Made by a program: the position numbers and the translations under genes. From Hyphomicrobium sp. (lineage in GTDB: Bacteria > Pseudomonadota > Alphaproteobacteria > Rhizobiales > Hyphomicrobiaceae): a stretch of DNA of 64,000 nt. A model generated the notes under the pieces. That model did no database searches. It saw only the letters and a program-made list of their open reading frames with translations, and had not been told where the DNA came from. Where the stretch lies: the NCBI RefSeq assembly GCF_003987855.1, contig NZ_RXIZ01000012.1:26164-90163 (forward strand). The letters are read 5' to 3'. Below, piece by piece: positions 10,001 to 19,600 of this stretch (position 1 is its first letter; each line of letters starts with the position of its first letter).

Positions 10001-10190
10001 TATGTGGAGCACCGGCACGGGTTCTGAAGTCATGCAACGCATCGCCGTGCCGATGATTGGGGGCATGGTGTCATCCACGCTGCTGACGCTTATCGTCATT
10101 CCTGCCATCTACGCGCTGGTCAAAGGGTGGCGACTCCCCGCTGGAGCGTATCGAGCCGCCCATGGCAGGGTGATCGAGCCGCAATCATGA
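7032..10190 (+). CDS. cusA: Cu/Ag efflux RND transporter, CusA type
   Basis: A 1052-residue proton-driven heavy-metal efflux pump of the inner membrane. Diagnostic segments include YTEFPGQSPQVVEDQVTYPL near the N-terminus, the transmembrane-4 stretch GGIAIAIGAMIDAAIVMIEN with the proton-relay Asp, and TMPIKARIDMLSTGIRTPVG, which contains Met residues that line the Cu/Ag pathway in CusA. Length is normal for the family. It is translationally coupled to cusB, with the tolC-like gene about 0.9 kb downstream, giving a complete tripartite set. Confidence 0.97.
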   Translation: MIGRLIAWSAKNLMLVFIATAFVVVAGVWAVRTLPLDAIPDLSDTQVIVYTEFPGQSPQVVEDQVTYPLTTAMLTVPHSKVVRGFSFFGVSFVYIIFEDGTDIYWARSRVLEYLSAAAKRLPTGVTPTLGPDASGVGWVYQYVLQSPNKSLADLRSMQDWDVRFGLSKAEGVAEVASVGGFVKQYNVVVDPSRLRALNIPLSKIRDVIRGNNMDVGGRTLELSEHEFMVRGRGYLRSIDDLNNVMVKSDGGTPVLLKDVAHVEIAGDERRGIAELNGEGEVASGIALQRSGANALTVIDNVKERLKEIMPSLPKGTEVIPVYDRSQLINRAIETLKHTLFEESVVVAIVCIVFLLHFRSALVAILMLPVGILMAFTAMKLLGLGSNIMSLGGIAIAIGAMIDAAIVMIENAHKHLERAPPGKPRTEILIEAATEVGPALFFSLLVITVSFLPIFTLESQEGRLFGPLAFTKTFAMAAAAILSVTLVPALMILFVRGRIIPEAKNPLNRLLIAVYRPVIKGVLKAKTLTIMLAVAILAVSVWPITQVGSEFMPNLNEGTLLFMPTTLPGVSITKSAELMQTQDRIIKSFPEVASVYGKAGRAQTATDPAPTEMFETVVNLKPKEEWRPGVTTDSLIAEMDKALQFPGVSNAWTMPIKARIDMLSTGIRTPVGVKVIGSDLTQMDQVARQVETVLKSVPGTSSAYAERVMGGYYLEILPNREQLARYGLMISDLQDVISMALGAEPLTTTVEGRERYTVALRYPRDLRSDPQAIAKDVVVSLPNGGTVPLGEIADIKLTQGPTTIRTENAKLATYVYVDIRGRDLGGYVEAARKAVNEQVKLPPGTYLVWSGQFEYLERAEARMQLVVPVTMMIIFLLLFLNFRRLTETLIVMLSLPFALIGGFWLLWWLGFNLSVAVAVGFIALAGVAAETGVIMLIYLDHASREIQAECFLEQRPFTRSDLHRAIMVGAVERVRPKMMTVVAIMAGLLPIMWSTGTGSEVMQRIAVPMIGGMVSSTLLTLIVIPAIYALVKGWRLPAGAYRAAHGRVIEPQS

Positions 10191-10267
10191 CCATCGGAGT
10201 TGCGCCGCGACAACATCGCTTGCGACAGTGGAACCCTTGCCCATATGAGGTCTTGAGTTAGGATCGA

Positions 10268-10690
10268 ATGGTCTCGACAATGCCGGGAGGATTAAGGATC
10301 CGAATCAACGTGCGCGGCTGGCTTACATTGTTGGCGGTGGCTTTCGTCGCGCTGCTGGGACTCCCGGCGGCGGCAAACGCGCATGGCGCCTACGGCCATG
10401 AACGTTCGCTAAGCGCATCAGTTGATACGGAAAGCGGCGGCTCCAACCAAGCGGGCCATTCCCGCTCCTTCGAAAACGGATCTTCACTTCCGTCCGGGCA
10501 CTGCACGGGTTCATGCTGTTGTGAAGGCATGTCTCACTGCGCGCCTTGCGGGCCGTCTGCCTCAGCTATCACCGATGGCTCGACCGGCCTGCCTTATCAC
10601 ACCAGTGTCGAACGCGTTGGGCTTCCGACCGACGAAGCAGCCACGCGTATGAGAAGCCTCTTCGGTCTGGAAAGGCCGCCAAGAGTCTAA
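10268..10690 (+). CDS. Secreted Cys-rich protein, second copy of the type
   Basis: An unrecognised 140-residue protein. It has a signal peptide (hydrophobic about 19-36, then AAANAHG), a Ser/Gly-rich linker, a Cys cluster (GHCTGSCCCEGMSHCAPCG) and a tail ending LERPPRV. The plan of export signal, central Cys cluster and RPP-x-V end is the same as in the protein encoded at 4687-5067. The ATG at 10268 lacks a clear ribosome site; a GTG at 10311 preceded by AAGGA is possible. It lies 77 bases after cusA on the same strand. A metal-binding role is inferred. Confidence 0.6.
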   Translation: MVSTMPGGLRIRINVRGWLTLLAVAFVALLGLPAAANAHGAYGHERSLSASVDTESGGSNQAGHSRSFENGSSLPSGHCTGSCCCEGMSHCAPCGPSASAITDGSTGLPYHTSVERVGLPTDEAATRMRSLFGLERPPRV

Positions 10691-10821
10691 GTGCGTCCAG
10701 CAGGACGCGGCTGAGGACCTCAGCCGTTTGCGGGTCGGACACGACGCCCGCACCATCAACATCAAATCAGGGCGCGCCCTAGCAGGCACGCGTCCGGCCC
10801 TCATCACCCGACGAGGTTCCA

Positions 10822-11076
10822 ATGCTGAATCGCTTGGCGATAGCATTGCTCATCCCCGCGCTCGCAGGCTGGAGCGATGACCCACCTCCATGGCCGTATA
10901 GCGGTCCTATGCCCGACCGGCCGGTCCGTACCGACAATGGCCAGGGTTACGCACCGGTCAATGCCGGCGCCAAGGCCTTTCAGCCGGTCGACCCTGCGCC
11001 GTGGGGCGACGTAAACCGACGCGTCGCGCCCGCACCATCCAACGGAAAGGATGTGCCCGAACATGACATGCACTGA
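10822..11076 (+). CDS. Small exported protein of the copper cluster
   Basis: An 84-residue protein with a short hydrophobic N-terminus (MLNRLAIALLIPALAGWS) that may be a signal peptide, then a Pro/Asp-rich mature part (PPPWPYSGPMPDRPV) ending in HDMH. No known domain is visible. It lies between cusA and the tolC-like gene on the same strand, so it is probably co-transcribed with them. Similar short unannotated ORFs are common in alphaproteobacterial metal-efflux clusters. Coding status is moderately supported by the signal-like start and spacing. Confidence 0.5.
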   Translation: MLNRLAIALLIPALAGWSDDPPPWPYSGPMPDRPVRTDNGQGYAPVNAGAKAFQPVDPAPWGDVNRRVAPAPSNGKDVPEHDMH

Positions 11077-11097
11077 TCAGCGCAGGCCGAAGGAGAT

Positions 11098-12540
11098 GTG
11101 AAGTCCATGCACGGGGGAGAGAAGGGGATGGGGCGGCGCGGGGGCGCCGGCACCATCATCGCAATCGCGACTGTCGGACTTTTTCTCGGCGGATGCGCGA
11201 CGTTTTCGAAGGACGGCGGAATGACACTTGTCGCAGACCAAACTGGCGCCATCGTCGGAACAGCGGCGCTTAAAATCAGGAACGAGGCCGACGCAGCCGC
11301 CGCGCACGCGCGCGTAACCGCGCTCATAGCCACTCCACTCACCGTCAACAAAGCTGTCGAGATTGCTTTGCTCAACAACCGCGCGCTCCAGGCGGCCTAC
11401 AACGAACTGGGCGTCTCCGAGACGGAGCTGGTCGAAGCAAGCCTGCCGCCCGCGCCGTCATTCTCCCTGGTGCATCTCACGGGCGCCGAACTCGAGATCG
11501 AACGCCAGGTCACGCAGAATATTCTCGCGTTGCTGACTCTGCCGCGTCGACGGGCAATCGCCGAAGACCGTTTCAAGGTGGCGCAGGCGCGGGCGGTCCA
11601 GGCCACCCTGTCTACCGCATGGGAAGCGCGCCGCGCGTACTACCGCGCGGTGGCTGCGGCGCAAACGGTCACCTTTTTGGAACAGTCCCGCATCTCGGCC
11701 GAGGCTGTGTCGGAACTCGCGAAAAAGCTTGGCGAGACCGGCGCAATGCCTAAGCTCGAGCAAGCCCGGGAACACGCCTTCTATGCGGAAGTCGTCGGCG
11801 AACTCGCAACTGCGCGCCTCAGACAGCGCAGCGAGCGCGAGGCTCTCAACCGCGCACTTGGGCTTTGGGGCAGTGACCTAACCTACCGCTTGCCGAATAA
11901 GCTGCCGCCCCTCCCATCCTCGCCGCGAACGATGGCTGACGTGGAGACGCAAGCCGTCACGACGCGCGTCGATATTCAAATCGCCCGCATGGAGCTTGCG
12001 GCGCTGGCCAAGGAGTATGGCCTTACCCACGCAACGCGCTTCATCAACACGCTCGAAGCGAGCGGAGTCGACCGCAACGAGATTCGACAGGGAGAACGCA
12101 CACCGCGCAGCGGCTACGGGCTCACCTTTGAAATCCCGATCTATGATTTTGGTGAAACGAAGACCCGCCGGGCGGAAGAAACGTATCTGCGCGCCGTCAA
12201 TTTGCTTATCGACAAGTCGGTCAACGCCCGCGCCGACGCCCGTCAGGCTTACCAAGCATACCGGGGCTCGTACGACATCGCTCGCTACTACGAAAAAACC
12301 GTCTTGCCGCTGCGAGATACGATCTCCGAGCAAACCCTCCTCAACTACAACGGCATGCTCTCCGACCTATTCGGCTTGCTGACCGATTCGCGCGATCGCA
12401 TCGCGGCCAACCAGCGGGCGATCGAAGCTAAGCGTGATTTCTGGATTGCTGAAGCCGACTTGCATGCCGCGACAACCGGAGGAGGGGGGCTTTCTGGTGG
12501 CCCGTCGGGGCAGACCCAAGCTAACGCACAAAGTGAATAG
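11098..12540 (+). CDS. cusC: TolC-family outer-membrane efflux lipoprotein
   Basis: An outer-membrane channel subunit of about 480 residues. A lipobox (LFLGGC, Cys about residue 33) suggests lipid attachment, as in CusC. The rest is mostly helical, with NKAVEIALLNNRALQAAYNE opening the first TolC repeat and YGLTFEIPIYDFGETKTRRA in the second. The listed start is a GTG; ATGs at 11107 and 11128 are alternatives, the latter behind GAGAAGGGG. Together with cusB and cusA it completes a tripartite Cu/Ag exporter. The assignment to cusC rather than czcC rests on context. Confidence 0.85.
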   Translation: MKSMHGGEKGMGRRGGAGTIIAIATVGLFLGGCATFSKDGGMTLVADQTGAIVGTAALKIRNEADAAAAHARVTALIATPLTVNKAVEIALLNNRALQAAYNELGVSETELVEASLPPAPSFSLVHLTGAELEIERQVTQNILALLTLPRRRAIAEDRFKVAQARAVQATLSTAWEARRAYYRAVAAAQTVTFLEQSRISAEAVSELAKKLGETGAMPKLEQAREHAFYAEVVGELATARLRQRSEREALNRALGLWGSDLTYRLPNKLPPLPSSPRTMADVETQAVTTRVDIQIARMELAALAKEYGLTHATRFINTLEASGVDRNEIRQGERTPRSGYGLTFEIPIYDFGETKTRRAEETYLRAVNLLIDKSVNARADARQAYQAYRGSYDIARYYEKTVLPLRDTISEQTLLNYNGMLSDLFGLLTDSRDRIAANQRAIEAKRDFWIAEADLHAATTGGGGLSGGPSGQTQANAQSE

Positions 12541-12555
12541 GAAGGACGTCAGCGC

Positions 12556-13941
12556 ATGAGTCTCTCGCGCCGCAGTTTCATCGCAAGTTCAGGCATCGCG
12601 CTTGCCGGCGTGAGCCAAGTCACGGGACGAGCCGCATTCGCGGCCGTGCCTGAAGCACCAACCCAGCCGTCTCCGCTCATGCAGTCCCCGCTTTATCCCA
12701 CGAGCGGCCCGGATTATCAGCCGGTGGTCACGCTCAATGGCTGGACTCTTCCGTGGCGCCGCAATGGCGACTGGAAAGAGTTTCACCTAGTCGCGGAACC
12801 GGTGGTGCGCGAGATCGCACCGGGAATGAAGGCGCACCTGTGGGGATACAACGGCCAGTCACCCGGTCCGACCATCGAAGGCGTCGAGGGCGACAAGGTC
12901 CGAATCTTCGTCACCAACAAGCTTCCGGAACACACCACAATCCATTGGCACGGAATGCCGGTGCCGAACGGAATGGACGGCGTCGGGGGGCTTACCCAGC
13001 CACAGATCAAACCTGGCCAGACCTTCGTCTACGAGTTCGAGCTCAGGCGGTCGGGCACCTTCATGTACCATCCGCACGCCGACGAAATGCTGCAGATGGC
13101 CATGGGAATGATGGGCTTCTTCGTTGTGCATCCGAAGGACCCCAACCTGCACCGCGTTGACCGCGACTTCGTGTTCCTCCTCAACGCCTATGACATCGAG
13201 CCAGGCTCCTACGTGCCCAAGGTCAATACCATGCTCGATTTCAACCTGTGGACCTTCAATAGCCGCGCGTTCCCCGGCATCGATCACATGGTGGTGCGCA
13301 AGGATGATCGCGTGCGCATCCGGTTCGGCAACCTCACCATGACGAACCATCCGATTCACCTTCATGGCCATGAGTTCGAAGTGACCTGCACAGACGGCGG
13401 CTGGACGCGGCCGGAAGCGCGCTGGCCTGAAGTCACTGTCGACTGCGCGGTCGGCCAGATGCGCGCGGTGGAGTTCGTCGCGAGCAATCCAGGTGATTGG
13501 GCGTTCCACTGTCACAAGTCCCACCACACCATGAATGCGATGGGACATGACGTGAAGACCTATGTCGGCGTCGATCTCAAAAGCATGCAGAAGAAGATCG
13601 CGAAGGTCATTCCCGACGGTTACATGCCCATGGGCCAGGCTGGCGGCGCCGACATGGCCGAGATGGAGATGCCGCTCCCGGATAACACGTTGCCGATGAT
13701 GACGGGGTTTGGCCAATACGGCCCCATCGAAATGGGCGGCATGTTCACGGTTATGAAGGTCCGCGAGGGTCAGGATCGCAACGACTACAAGGACCCGGGC
13801 TGGTTCAAGCATCCCGAAGGGTCAGTCGCGCGGGAATGGACCGCAGATCTCGCGAAAGCGGATGAGGCGCCGCAGCCTTCCACAACGCCCGGCGATGTCG
13901 AACTGCATGTCGTCAAACCCACCGGCCCCATGAATCACTGA
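12556..13941 (+). CDS. Multicopper oxidase, probable periplasmic cuprous oxidase
   Basis: A 461-residue protein with a twin-arginine signal (SRRSFIASSG). All copper-ligand blocks are present: HWHGM (about 128), HPHAD (about 171), HPIHLHGHEF (about 266) and HCHKSHHTMNAM (about 317), the last giving type 1 ligands. It is likely to oxidise Cu(I) to the less toxic Cu(II) in the periplasm. A Met-rich segment follows the last motif (MPMGQAGGADMAEMEMPL), as in copper-resistance oxidases. It lies 15 bases after the tolC-like gene with GGAAGG in front of the ATG. The exact subfamily (CopA-, CueO- or CumA-like) is not settled. Confidence 0.92.
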   Translation: MSLSRRSFIASSGIALAGVSQVTGRAAFAAVPEAPTQPSPLMQSPLYPTSGPDYQPVVTLNGWTLPWRRNGDWKEFHLVAEPVVREIAPGMKAHLWGYNGQSPGPTIEGVEGDKVRIFVTNKLPEHTTIHWHGMPVPNGMDGVGGLTQPQIKPGQTFVYEFELRRSGTFMYHPHADEMLQMAMGMMGFFVVHPKDPNLHRVDRDFVFLLNAYDIEPGSYVPKVNTMLDFNLWTFNSRAFPGIDHMVVRKDDRVRIRFGNLTMTNHPIHLHGHEFEVTCTDGGWTRPEARWPEVTVDCAVGQMRAVEFVASNPGDWAFHCHKSHHTMNAMGHDVKTYVGVDLKSMQKKIAKVIPDGYMPMGQAGGADMAEMEMPLPDNTLPMMTGFGQYGPIEMGGMFTVMKVREGQDRNDYKDPGWFKHPEGSVAREWTADLAKADEAPQPSTTPGDVELHVVKPTGPMNH

Positions 13942-13960
13942 TCAGCAATAGGGAGTAGAG

Positions 13961-14449
13961 ATGAACCGTACCATGAAAGCTTTTGCCGTCGCATTCGTGC
14001 TCGGCACGGCAATCCACGCAATGCCGCCGACGCTCATGCAGGCAAGCGCGCATGACGACGATGATGATTTTGCGGCCGGCGAGCCCGGAGATCCTACGAA
14101 GCAGTTCCGAACCATTGAGATCACAATGTCTGAGCGGGACGGAGCGATGGTGTACGCGCCCGCGAGCGTGGAGGTGGCGCGAGGCGAACAGATTCAGTTC
14201 GTCATCCGCAATGCCGGCGCGTTGAAACACGAGTTCCACCTCGCGTCGGTCGCGCAGAACGCCAGCCACCTCATCGAAATGCAGAAGAACCCAGAAATGG
14301 TTCACGATGAACCCAACGTCCAAACGGTAGAACCCGGTGGGACAGCGGAGCTTTTCTGGCGCTTTTCAAAGCCAGGCGAGTTCGAGTTCGCATGCCTTAT
14401 CCCTGGCCATTACGAAGCAGGGATGCACGGAAAGGTCGTGGTCAAATGA
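13961..14449 (+). CDS. Exported cupredoxin (plastocyanin-like) protein
   Basis: A 162-residue protein with a signal peptide (to about residue 30), an acidic linker with His and Asp runs (SAHDDDDDF) and one cupredoxin fold. The type 1 copper ligands can be read as His in LKHEFH, then Cys, His and Met in FACLIPGHYEAGMHGKV. It probably carries or buffers copper in the periplasm, alongside the multicopper oxidase 19 bases upstream. Length and motif order match cupredoxin-domain proteins of copper clusters. Confidence 0.88.
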   Translation: MNRTMKAFAVAFVLGTAIHAMPPTLMQASAHDDDDDFAAGEPGDPTKQFRTIEITMSERDGAMVYAPASVEVARGEQIQFVIRNAGALKHEFHLASVAQNASHLIEMQKNPEMVHDEPNVQTVEPGGTAELFWRFSKPGEFEFACLIPGHYEAGMHGKVVVK

Positions 14450-14504
14450 CACGATCGCATCAGCGGAGCATTCCGCATCCAAAACCAGCACCAGGAGTAT
14501 CCCC

Positions 14505-14804
14505 ATGAAACGGTCCCCCCACCTACATATACTTGCCTTCGCAGCTTTGGCGATGTCCGGGATGGCGCAAGCCGCAGACCTTCCAATGATCAACGGCGTC
14601 GTAAAGAAGGTCGATGAGTCCGCCGGCAAGATGACGATCAAGCACGAAGCGATCACCAACCTAGACATGGGCGCCATGACGATGGTGTTCAAAGCCAACA
14701 ATCCGGCGATGCTTAAGGAAGTGAAGCCGGGCGACAAGATCAAATTCAGCGCGGATAAGGTCAACGGTCAGATCACGGTCATGATGGTTCAGAAGGCCAA
14801 GTGA
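14505..14804 (+). CDS. cusF: CusF-like periplasmic copper-binding protein
   Basis: A 99-residue protein with a signal peptide (ending AQAAD). The mature domain reads VVKKVDESAGKMTIKHEAI and NLDMGAMTMVFKA, matching the CusF fold in which a His, two Met and a nearby Trp bind Cu(I)/Ag(I); no Trp is visible here. CusF hands metal to the CusCBA pump. The ATG at 14505 is preceded by CCAGGAG, which settles the start within a longer open frame. It is the natural partner of the upstream cus genes. Confidence 0.88.
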   Translation: MKRSPHLHILAFAALAMSGMAQAADLPMINGVVKKVDESAGKMTIKHEAITNLDMGAMTMVFKANNPAMLKEVKPGDKIKFSADKVNGQITVMMVQKAK

Positions 14805-14889
14805 CCGACGGCGGGGGCCGCCGTACCCCCGTCAGCCGACCGCGCTTCGTACAATTTTCAAACAGGCTGTTTCGGCCGCAGGACTCAAT

Positions 14890-15222
14890 ATGCAAGCGAC
14901 GCAAAAAACGAAATCGTTCACGCGTCTATCAGCGGGGATGGTGGTCATCATGGGTGTTCTGGCGGGGAGCGTCGTCGACGCTACGGCTTTTCCGACATTG
15001 CATTTACAGGGCCCCCATCGACCATCTGGGGTGAACCTGGTCGACAATCGCACGTATCGGCACTGCCATAATGGACCGCGGTTCGTTGAGTGTTATACGC
15101 GTAAATTCGGGCAGAAGGATCCGGTGACCCTGGAGAGGGGACGAACGTGGGATCGGAACCGATCTGCCGAAAAGGGCCCGCTGCGCCGGCAACGTCCACC
15201 GCATCGCGATAGATCGCCATGA
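14890..15222 (+). CDS. Hypothetical exported protein
   Basis: An unrecognised 110-residue protein. A hydrophobic segment near the N-terminus (about 15-32) looks like a signal peptide. The mature part is basic, with HCHNGPRFVECY and an Arg/Pro-rich tail. Its stop overlaps the start of the TPR gene (ATGA), which supports it being real and co-translated. No domain or catalytic motif is evident. Confidence 0.5.
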   Translation: MQATQKTKSFTRLSAGMVVIMGVLAGSVVDATAFPTLHLQGPHRPSGVNLVDNRTYRHCHNGPRFVECYTRKFGQKDPVTLERGRTWDRNRSAEKGPLRRQRPPHRDRSP

Positions 15223-15854
15223 AACAGCATCGCTCCTTTCTTAGGGCTTCTATCCTTGTCCTCGCGATATCAGCGGGAGCCCAGAGCCCGCTCGCCGATG
15301 TGGTGTCGGACTGCGCGTCAGGCAGTCCCGTCCGGGTGATGCAAGGCTGTAGTATTGTGATCGAAGGCGGCGCGCCGGCACCGATGAATTTGGCCGATGC
15401 CTACGCGTATCGGGCTAACGCTTCCGAAATGGTGGGCAACCATAGCGACGCCCTCGCGGACCTCGACAAGGCCATCCAGTTGAACCCAAACCAGGCTGGT
15501 CTTTATAACAATCGAGGCAATGTTTACCTCGCGGCGGGAAATGAAGCCGAAGCTTTGGCCAACTATGGCGATGCAATTCGGCGGGATCCAAATTTTTCCG
15601 GAGCCTACTTCAATCGAGGCAACGCATATGCTCGTATCGGGGATCTCACACTGGCTTTGCGGGACCTTACCGCCGCCGTGCACCTGGGCCCAGCGTTTGC
15701 GCCGGCGTACTATAACAGAGCCATCGTAAATCTCCGGCTAGGACGCCCGCGAGAGGCTACGGCGGACATTCGGCAAACGCTCAAATTGAATCCCCGCCAC
15801 CAAGGCGCTTTGGAAGCCATGAGCAAATTGGGGATTTCGACCGGAATGCGCTGA
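15219..15854 (+). CDS. Exported tetratricopeptide-repeat protein
   Basis: A 211-residue protein with a signal peptide (ending AGAQSPLA) and at least three TPR units, recognisable by repeated A-x-x-N-R-G-N and D-L-x-x-A-I-x-L-N-P (for example ALADLDKAIQLNPNQAGLYN and ANYGDAIRRDPNFSGAYFNR). TPRs mediate protein-protein contacts; no enzyme domain is attached. Translation is coupled to the upstream ORF by a 4-base overlap. Its link to copper handling is by position only. Confidence 0.85.
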   Translation: MKQHRSFLRASILVLAISAGAQSPLADVVSDCASGSPVRVMQGCSIVIEGGAPAPMNLADAYAYRANASEMVGNHSDALADLDKAIQLNPNQAGLYNNRGNVYLAAGNEAEALANYGDAIRRDPNFSGAYFNRGNAYARIGDLTLALRDLTAAVHLGPAFAPAYYNRAIVNLRLGRPREATADIRQTLKLNPRHQGALEAMSKLGISTGMR

Positions 15855-16010
15855 GCGGGCTTCTTCGAGTCTGAGAAAAGCAAATAGCATCGTGAGAAAT
15901 TCGTACGGCGAATTTATCGGGAACAGCGCATCGTCAGCGTGGTTACAGATGAAGCCTCCGGCTATTTATTGGGGCACTAATGTTCTGAATAACAAAGCAA
16001 GGAGTTTCTA

Positions 16011-16496
16011 ATGTCGTATGCGCGTTTCGCAGCGATGATCGCCAGCGCCACTGTCGTAATGTTTGGATTGATGTATCTCAACACTTACGCGCTTGACCAT
16101 GTTTTCTACAGCCAGACGCGCATGTGGATGGCAGTTGTGATGGGCGCAGTGATGGCAATTTTGATGCTTATTTTTATGTGGTCGATGTACAAAGACCCGC
16201 GTATCAATTTAGCGATGGTCGCTGCAAGTGTTGTCGCTTTTGCAATCGCGTTGTGGCTCGTCCGTAGCCAGCAGACAGTAAGCGACGTCAGTTACATGGA
16301 AGCGATGATCCCTCACCATTCCATTGCAATCATGACAAGCGAACGTGCGCATATTCGCGATCCCCGCGTTCGCAAGCTCGCGGATGGAATCATCGATGCG
16401 CAGGTTCGGGAGATCGGGGAGATGAAGGCATTGATCGCTGACCTCCAGCGCAATCCGACGGCACCGGACGCCAAGGACCTGGCTCCTGCACAATAA
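16011..16496 (+). CDS. DUF305 membrane protein
   Basis: A 161-residue protein with three N-terminal transmembrane segments (about residues 8-28, 40-60 and 66-86) and a C-terminal DUF305 helix bundle marked by MIPHHSIAIMTSERA and ADGIIDAQVREIGEM. The His/Met pattern is consistent with metal binding, and DUF305 proteins recur in copper and silver clusters. AAGGAG precedes the ATG. It ends the rightward copper series, and the convergent NTPase gene stops 149 bases further on. Confidence 0.88.
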   Translation: MSYARFAAMIASATVVMFGLMYLNTYALDHVFYSQTRMWMAVVMGAVMAILMLIFMWSMYKDPRINLAMVAASVVAFAIALWLVRSQQTVSDVSYMEAMIPHHSIAIMTSERAHIRDPRVRKLADGIIDAQVREIGEMKALIADLQRNPTAPDAKDLAPAQ

Positions 16497-16644
16497 GGTG
16501 GCCCGGCTCAACTGGATGTGGTGGCAGAAAACTCAATCGGAACCGGCACCAATAATAAATCTCGATCGGCCGAAGCCGCAACTTATTGCTTACAATTCAT
16601 ATACTTACGTCGCATAATGATCGTTATGTTAAATCCATTTCGTT

Positions 16645-19600
16645 TTAGTTAGCCGACGCCTTTGTTCCCTTCTTCCCCTTCGGGGTTTTGACCGCATCTT
16701 TGCTCGCCTTCCCTTGAGGCTTCGATACGTCGAGGACGAAGACGTCGATACGGGCCCTCTCAGAATCATCCAACCGATCGAGAAGCATTTTGCGAAGTTC
16801 ATTTGCCGATGTCGGACGTGGCAAGCCGTCTGGGTGAGCAGTCAGCTGCTTGCCGGGGACATCGCCAAACCACAGCACGATGTAAACTCCCCTCCCGTCG
16901 GCTCTCCACGAACGTCCATAGAGATCATCGAGCTGAGTTTGGGACGCGTTCCAGACTTCAGGGTGCCACTGGCCTTTGACTTCGATGGGAAGGCCAAGCG
17001 TCTGCAGACTTGCCACAATATCGCAGCGGTTCTGTTCTGGCATTAGGTTCTCAGGAACCAAGCTAATGGATGATGGGAGCTTGGGTCGAAGAGCATCGAC
17101 AATGCGATGCCGGCAGGTGTTCTCATCCTTTGGCCGGTCGCCATTCCAGTAAGCATCCCAACCGTCAGTTTCGGCATTACGAAGATAGTGCTGCATTTCC
17201 TCAAGGCGATCGACAACCAATGCTTTCAGGTCATCGATTGTACCGGGCAGGCCATCCGCAAGAGTCTGCTTCGCCTGATTGAATGTTAAAGGTACATATT
17301 CCTGATCCCGGCGGAGGCGACGTTGTTGCGCGCGCGCATGTTTGATGGATTCTCCGTAAGCGGCCATCGATTCCAACGTGGCCAGGTGATCGAGAGCTTG
17401 CGAAGCCTCCGAACTCGGAATGCTGCTGAGTGCCGTGATGCAGCCATAGATGAAATCGGTGGCATCGTGTGGCTCATGACTTCCTCTCCAACCCGAGGGA
17501 GGATGTGGCACGACCGGCCAAAGAGGCGCGAAGGTCTGAATAAGTTGCTCGAGCTGTCTAACCGATAATGAGAGCGACCGGTTTTCAAATCGGTCTGGCC
17601 GTCGAAGATCTATGATTGACCACAGAATATCTTTATCACCGGTGGCGTGCTTCAGCGCCTCACCTCGCAAATCGGGCAGATAAAGGAGGAAGGCGGCGGC
17701 GAGCCACATCCGAAGGGCTTCGGGACTTAATTGTCCTTGATCCTTCAGGCGCTCCCTTGTCAGCTCGAACAACTGTGGCGAAGTGCCCGAATGCAGGGCA
17801 ATTTGAAGAAGTTCCTGTTGGACACTTAAGTTTGCGGCTGGATATGCATTCAGCCATCGTAACGCCAAAGGACCCGCGATGCCGCTAAAGCGCGGGTTCC
17901 TGGCCATACGATAAATGGCAGATATATTTTCTTTTCCTGCGGCAATATTGGGCTCGATGATTGCGGTCAGAAATGCTTCGGCACCTGCCTGAGTTTCAAA
18001 GACGTTGTCTTCGAGGCAGCGCTCTACGTCTTCACCAAGTTTCTGACCGTGAAACTCCGGCATCTCCCACCAAACCGCCAAAATTGCGTTGGCGACCGAT
18101 GGTGCCACTTGATCTAGCGACTCTCCGCGACGCACAAGCTCAGCAACGCCACAAACCAATATAGGCTCAATGTTCCAATGTTTGCCCTCAAAACGAATTT
18201 CAATGATTTGTGTGATGGTGGGGAGGCCTGTGCGTCCAAGACTTGCGACAAAACCTTGGATCGCGGCTTCGGCAATATCCTCACCCACCCATTCCTGCAG
18301 TCGCTGCAGGGGTTCGGACTCGTGATTCAGATCCGAATAGCGATTTAGATACGCTTGAGCCAACGAATGAAGAGCACCGAAGGCTTTTCCCGTCCGGATA
18401 TCGTCTTTGACCCTTTCGAAGTTTCGGCGATGCTTGGCGAAGGTCAGAGCTTGCTGCCTGCGATATCTGTCCTGTCGTCGCCGCTCCTCCTTCTCAAAGT
18501 CTCGGGCTGGAGGTTTTGTCAGTTCCGCCCACTCTTCGGCTAAAGCGACATGCTTGACCGTAGATCGCTCGATAACTCCTTGGAACACATCATCAAGCTT
18601 GTCTATCCGGCCTTGCGACCGAACCAAGTCAGCCCACAACGTGATATCGGCGTCAGCAAGGGAATCCTTTTCTAAGATCTCGGAAAGAAAAAAAGCCGCG
18701 TCGCTTCGGTCTAAATAAAGTCCCGGATTGGATTGTGGGAGCTCGGAAACGATGGCCATCCATGGACCATTCTCAATGGACGTATCATTCAGAGCCACGC
18801 GCTGAACCGCTCGTCTAAATGGGGTGTCCGTTCTAAGGGTGGCGGAAATCTGATCTCTACTGTCGCTGGAAGCACTCGCGCGTGCATCGATGTGGCGTAT
18901 CCAATTCCAAAAGCAATCGGCTCGAACTTCAACTCCCTCTAGGGCCTTTGCGATCAATCGTTGGACGGCTCCCGAAATCCGGTAGTTGGGGCTCCAATAA
19001 GGTGATGTTTTCTTCGCTGCGATGCGGTCGGCCAGAACGTCCAACACCTCAGCACAAATCTCTGGCGGGAGGTTTCGAACCAGCGTGTAGTCAGTGCCTG
19101 AAATAAAGTCTTCAGATGTTTCATTTCTGTCGATGCCGAGTTCAGCGATAAGGGCGTCGACAATTTCTGAGGCCGATATGCCTTTGCCCGATAAGAGGCC
19201 GATTATTGTTAGCGCCAAGCGCTTGTCGTTGCCGCCTCCTTTTGCAAGAGTGGAAACGATTGTGGGCCAATCAAGGTGGGCTTGGCTGGCGATAAGCGCA
19301 TGGGCAGCATGCAGACGTTCCGAATACGCGGCGGAACTGTCGGCAATGAGCTCCTTCAGCTCGGGCACTATTTCCTTTGTAAGCGTTGAGCCTGGAAGCG
19401 CCTCCAGAAGCAGAGAAGAAAGGTGAAAGTGCCTTTCAGGACTTCGGACGACAGAAATAATGTCATCCTTCAATTCAGCCCGTGCAAGACCAGACACGGC
19501 GCGCATGCCCCAATCTTCACTACGAAAGTAGGGATCTTCGTTCGCAAGGGCGGCAAGCGTCACCAGGAGCAGTTTAGCTCGCGGTGTGGGCAGTTTGTCA

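Noticed and set aside
16613-16628. Short palindrome CATAATGA/TCGTTATG between convergent genes
   Set aside because: Only a 5-bp stem in A+T-rich sequence; too weak to call a terminator or operator.
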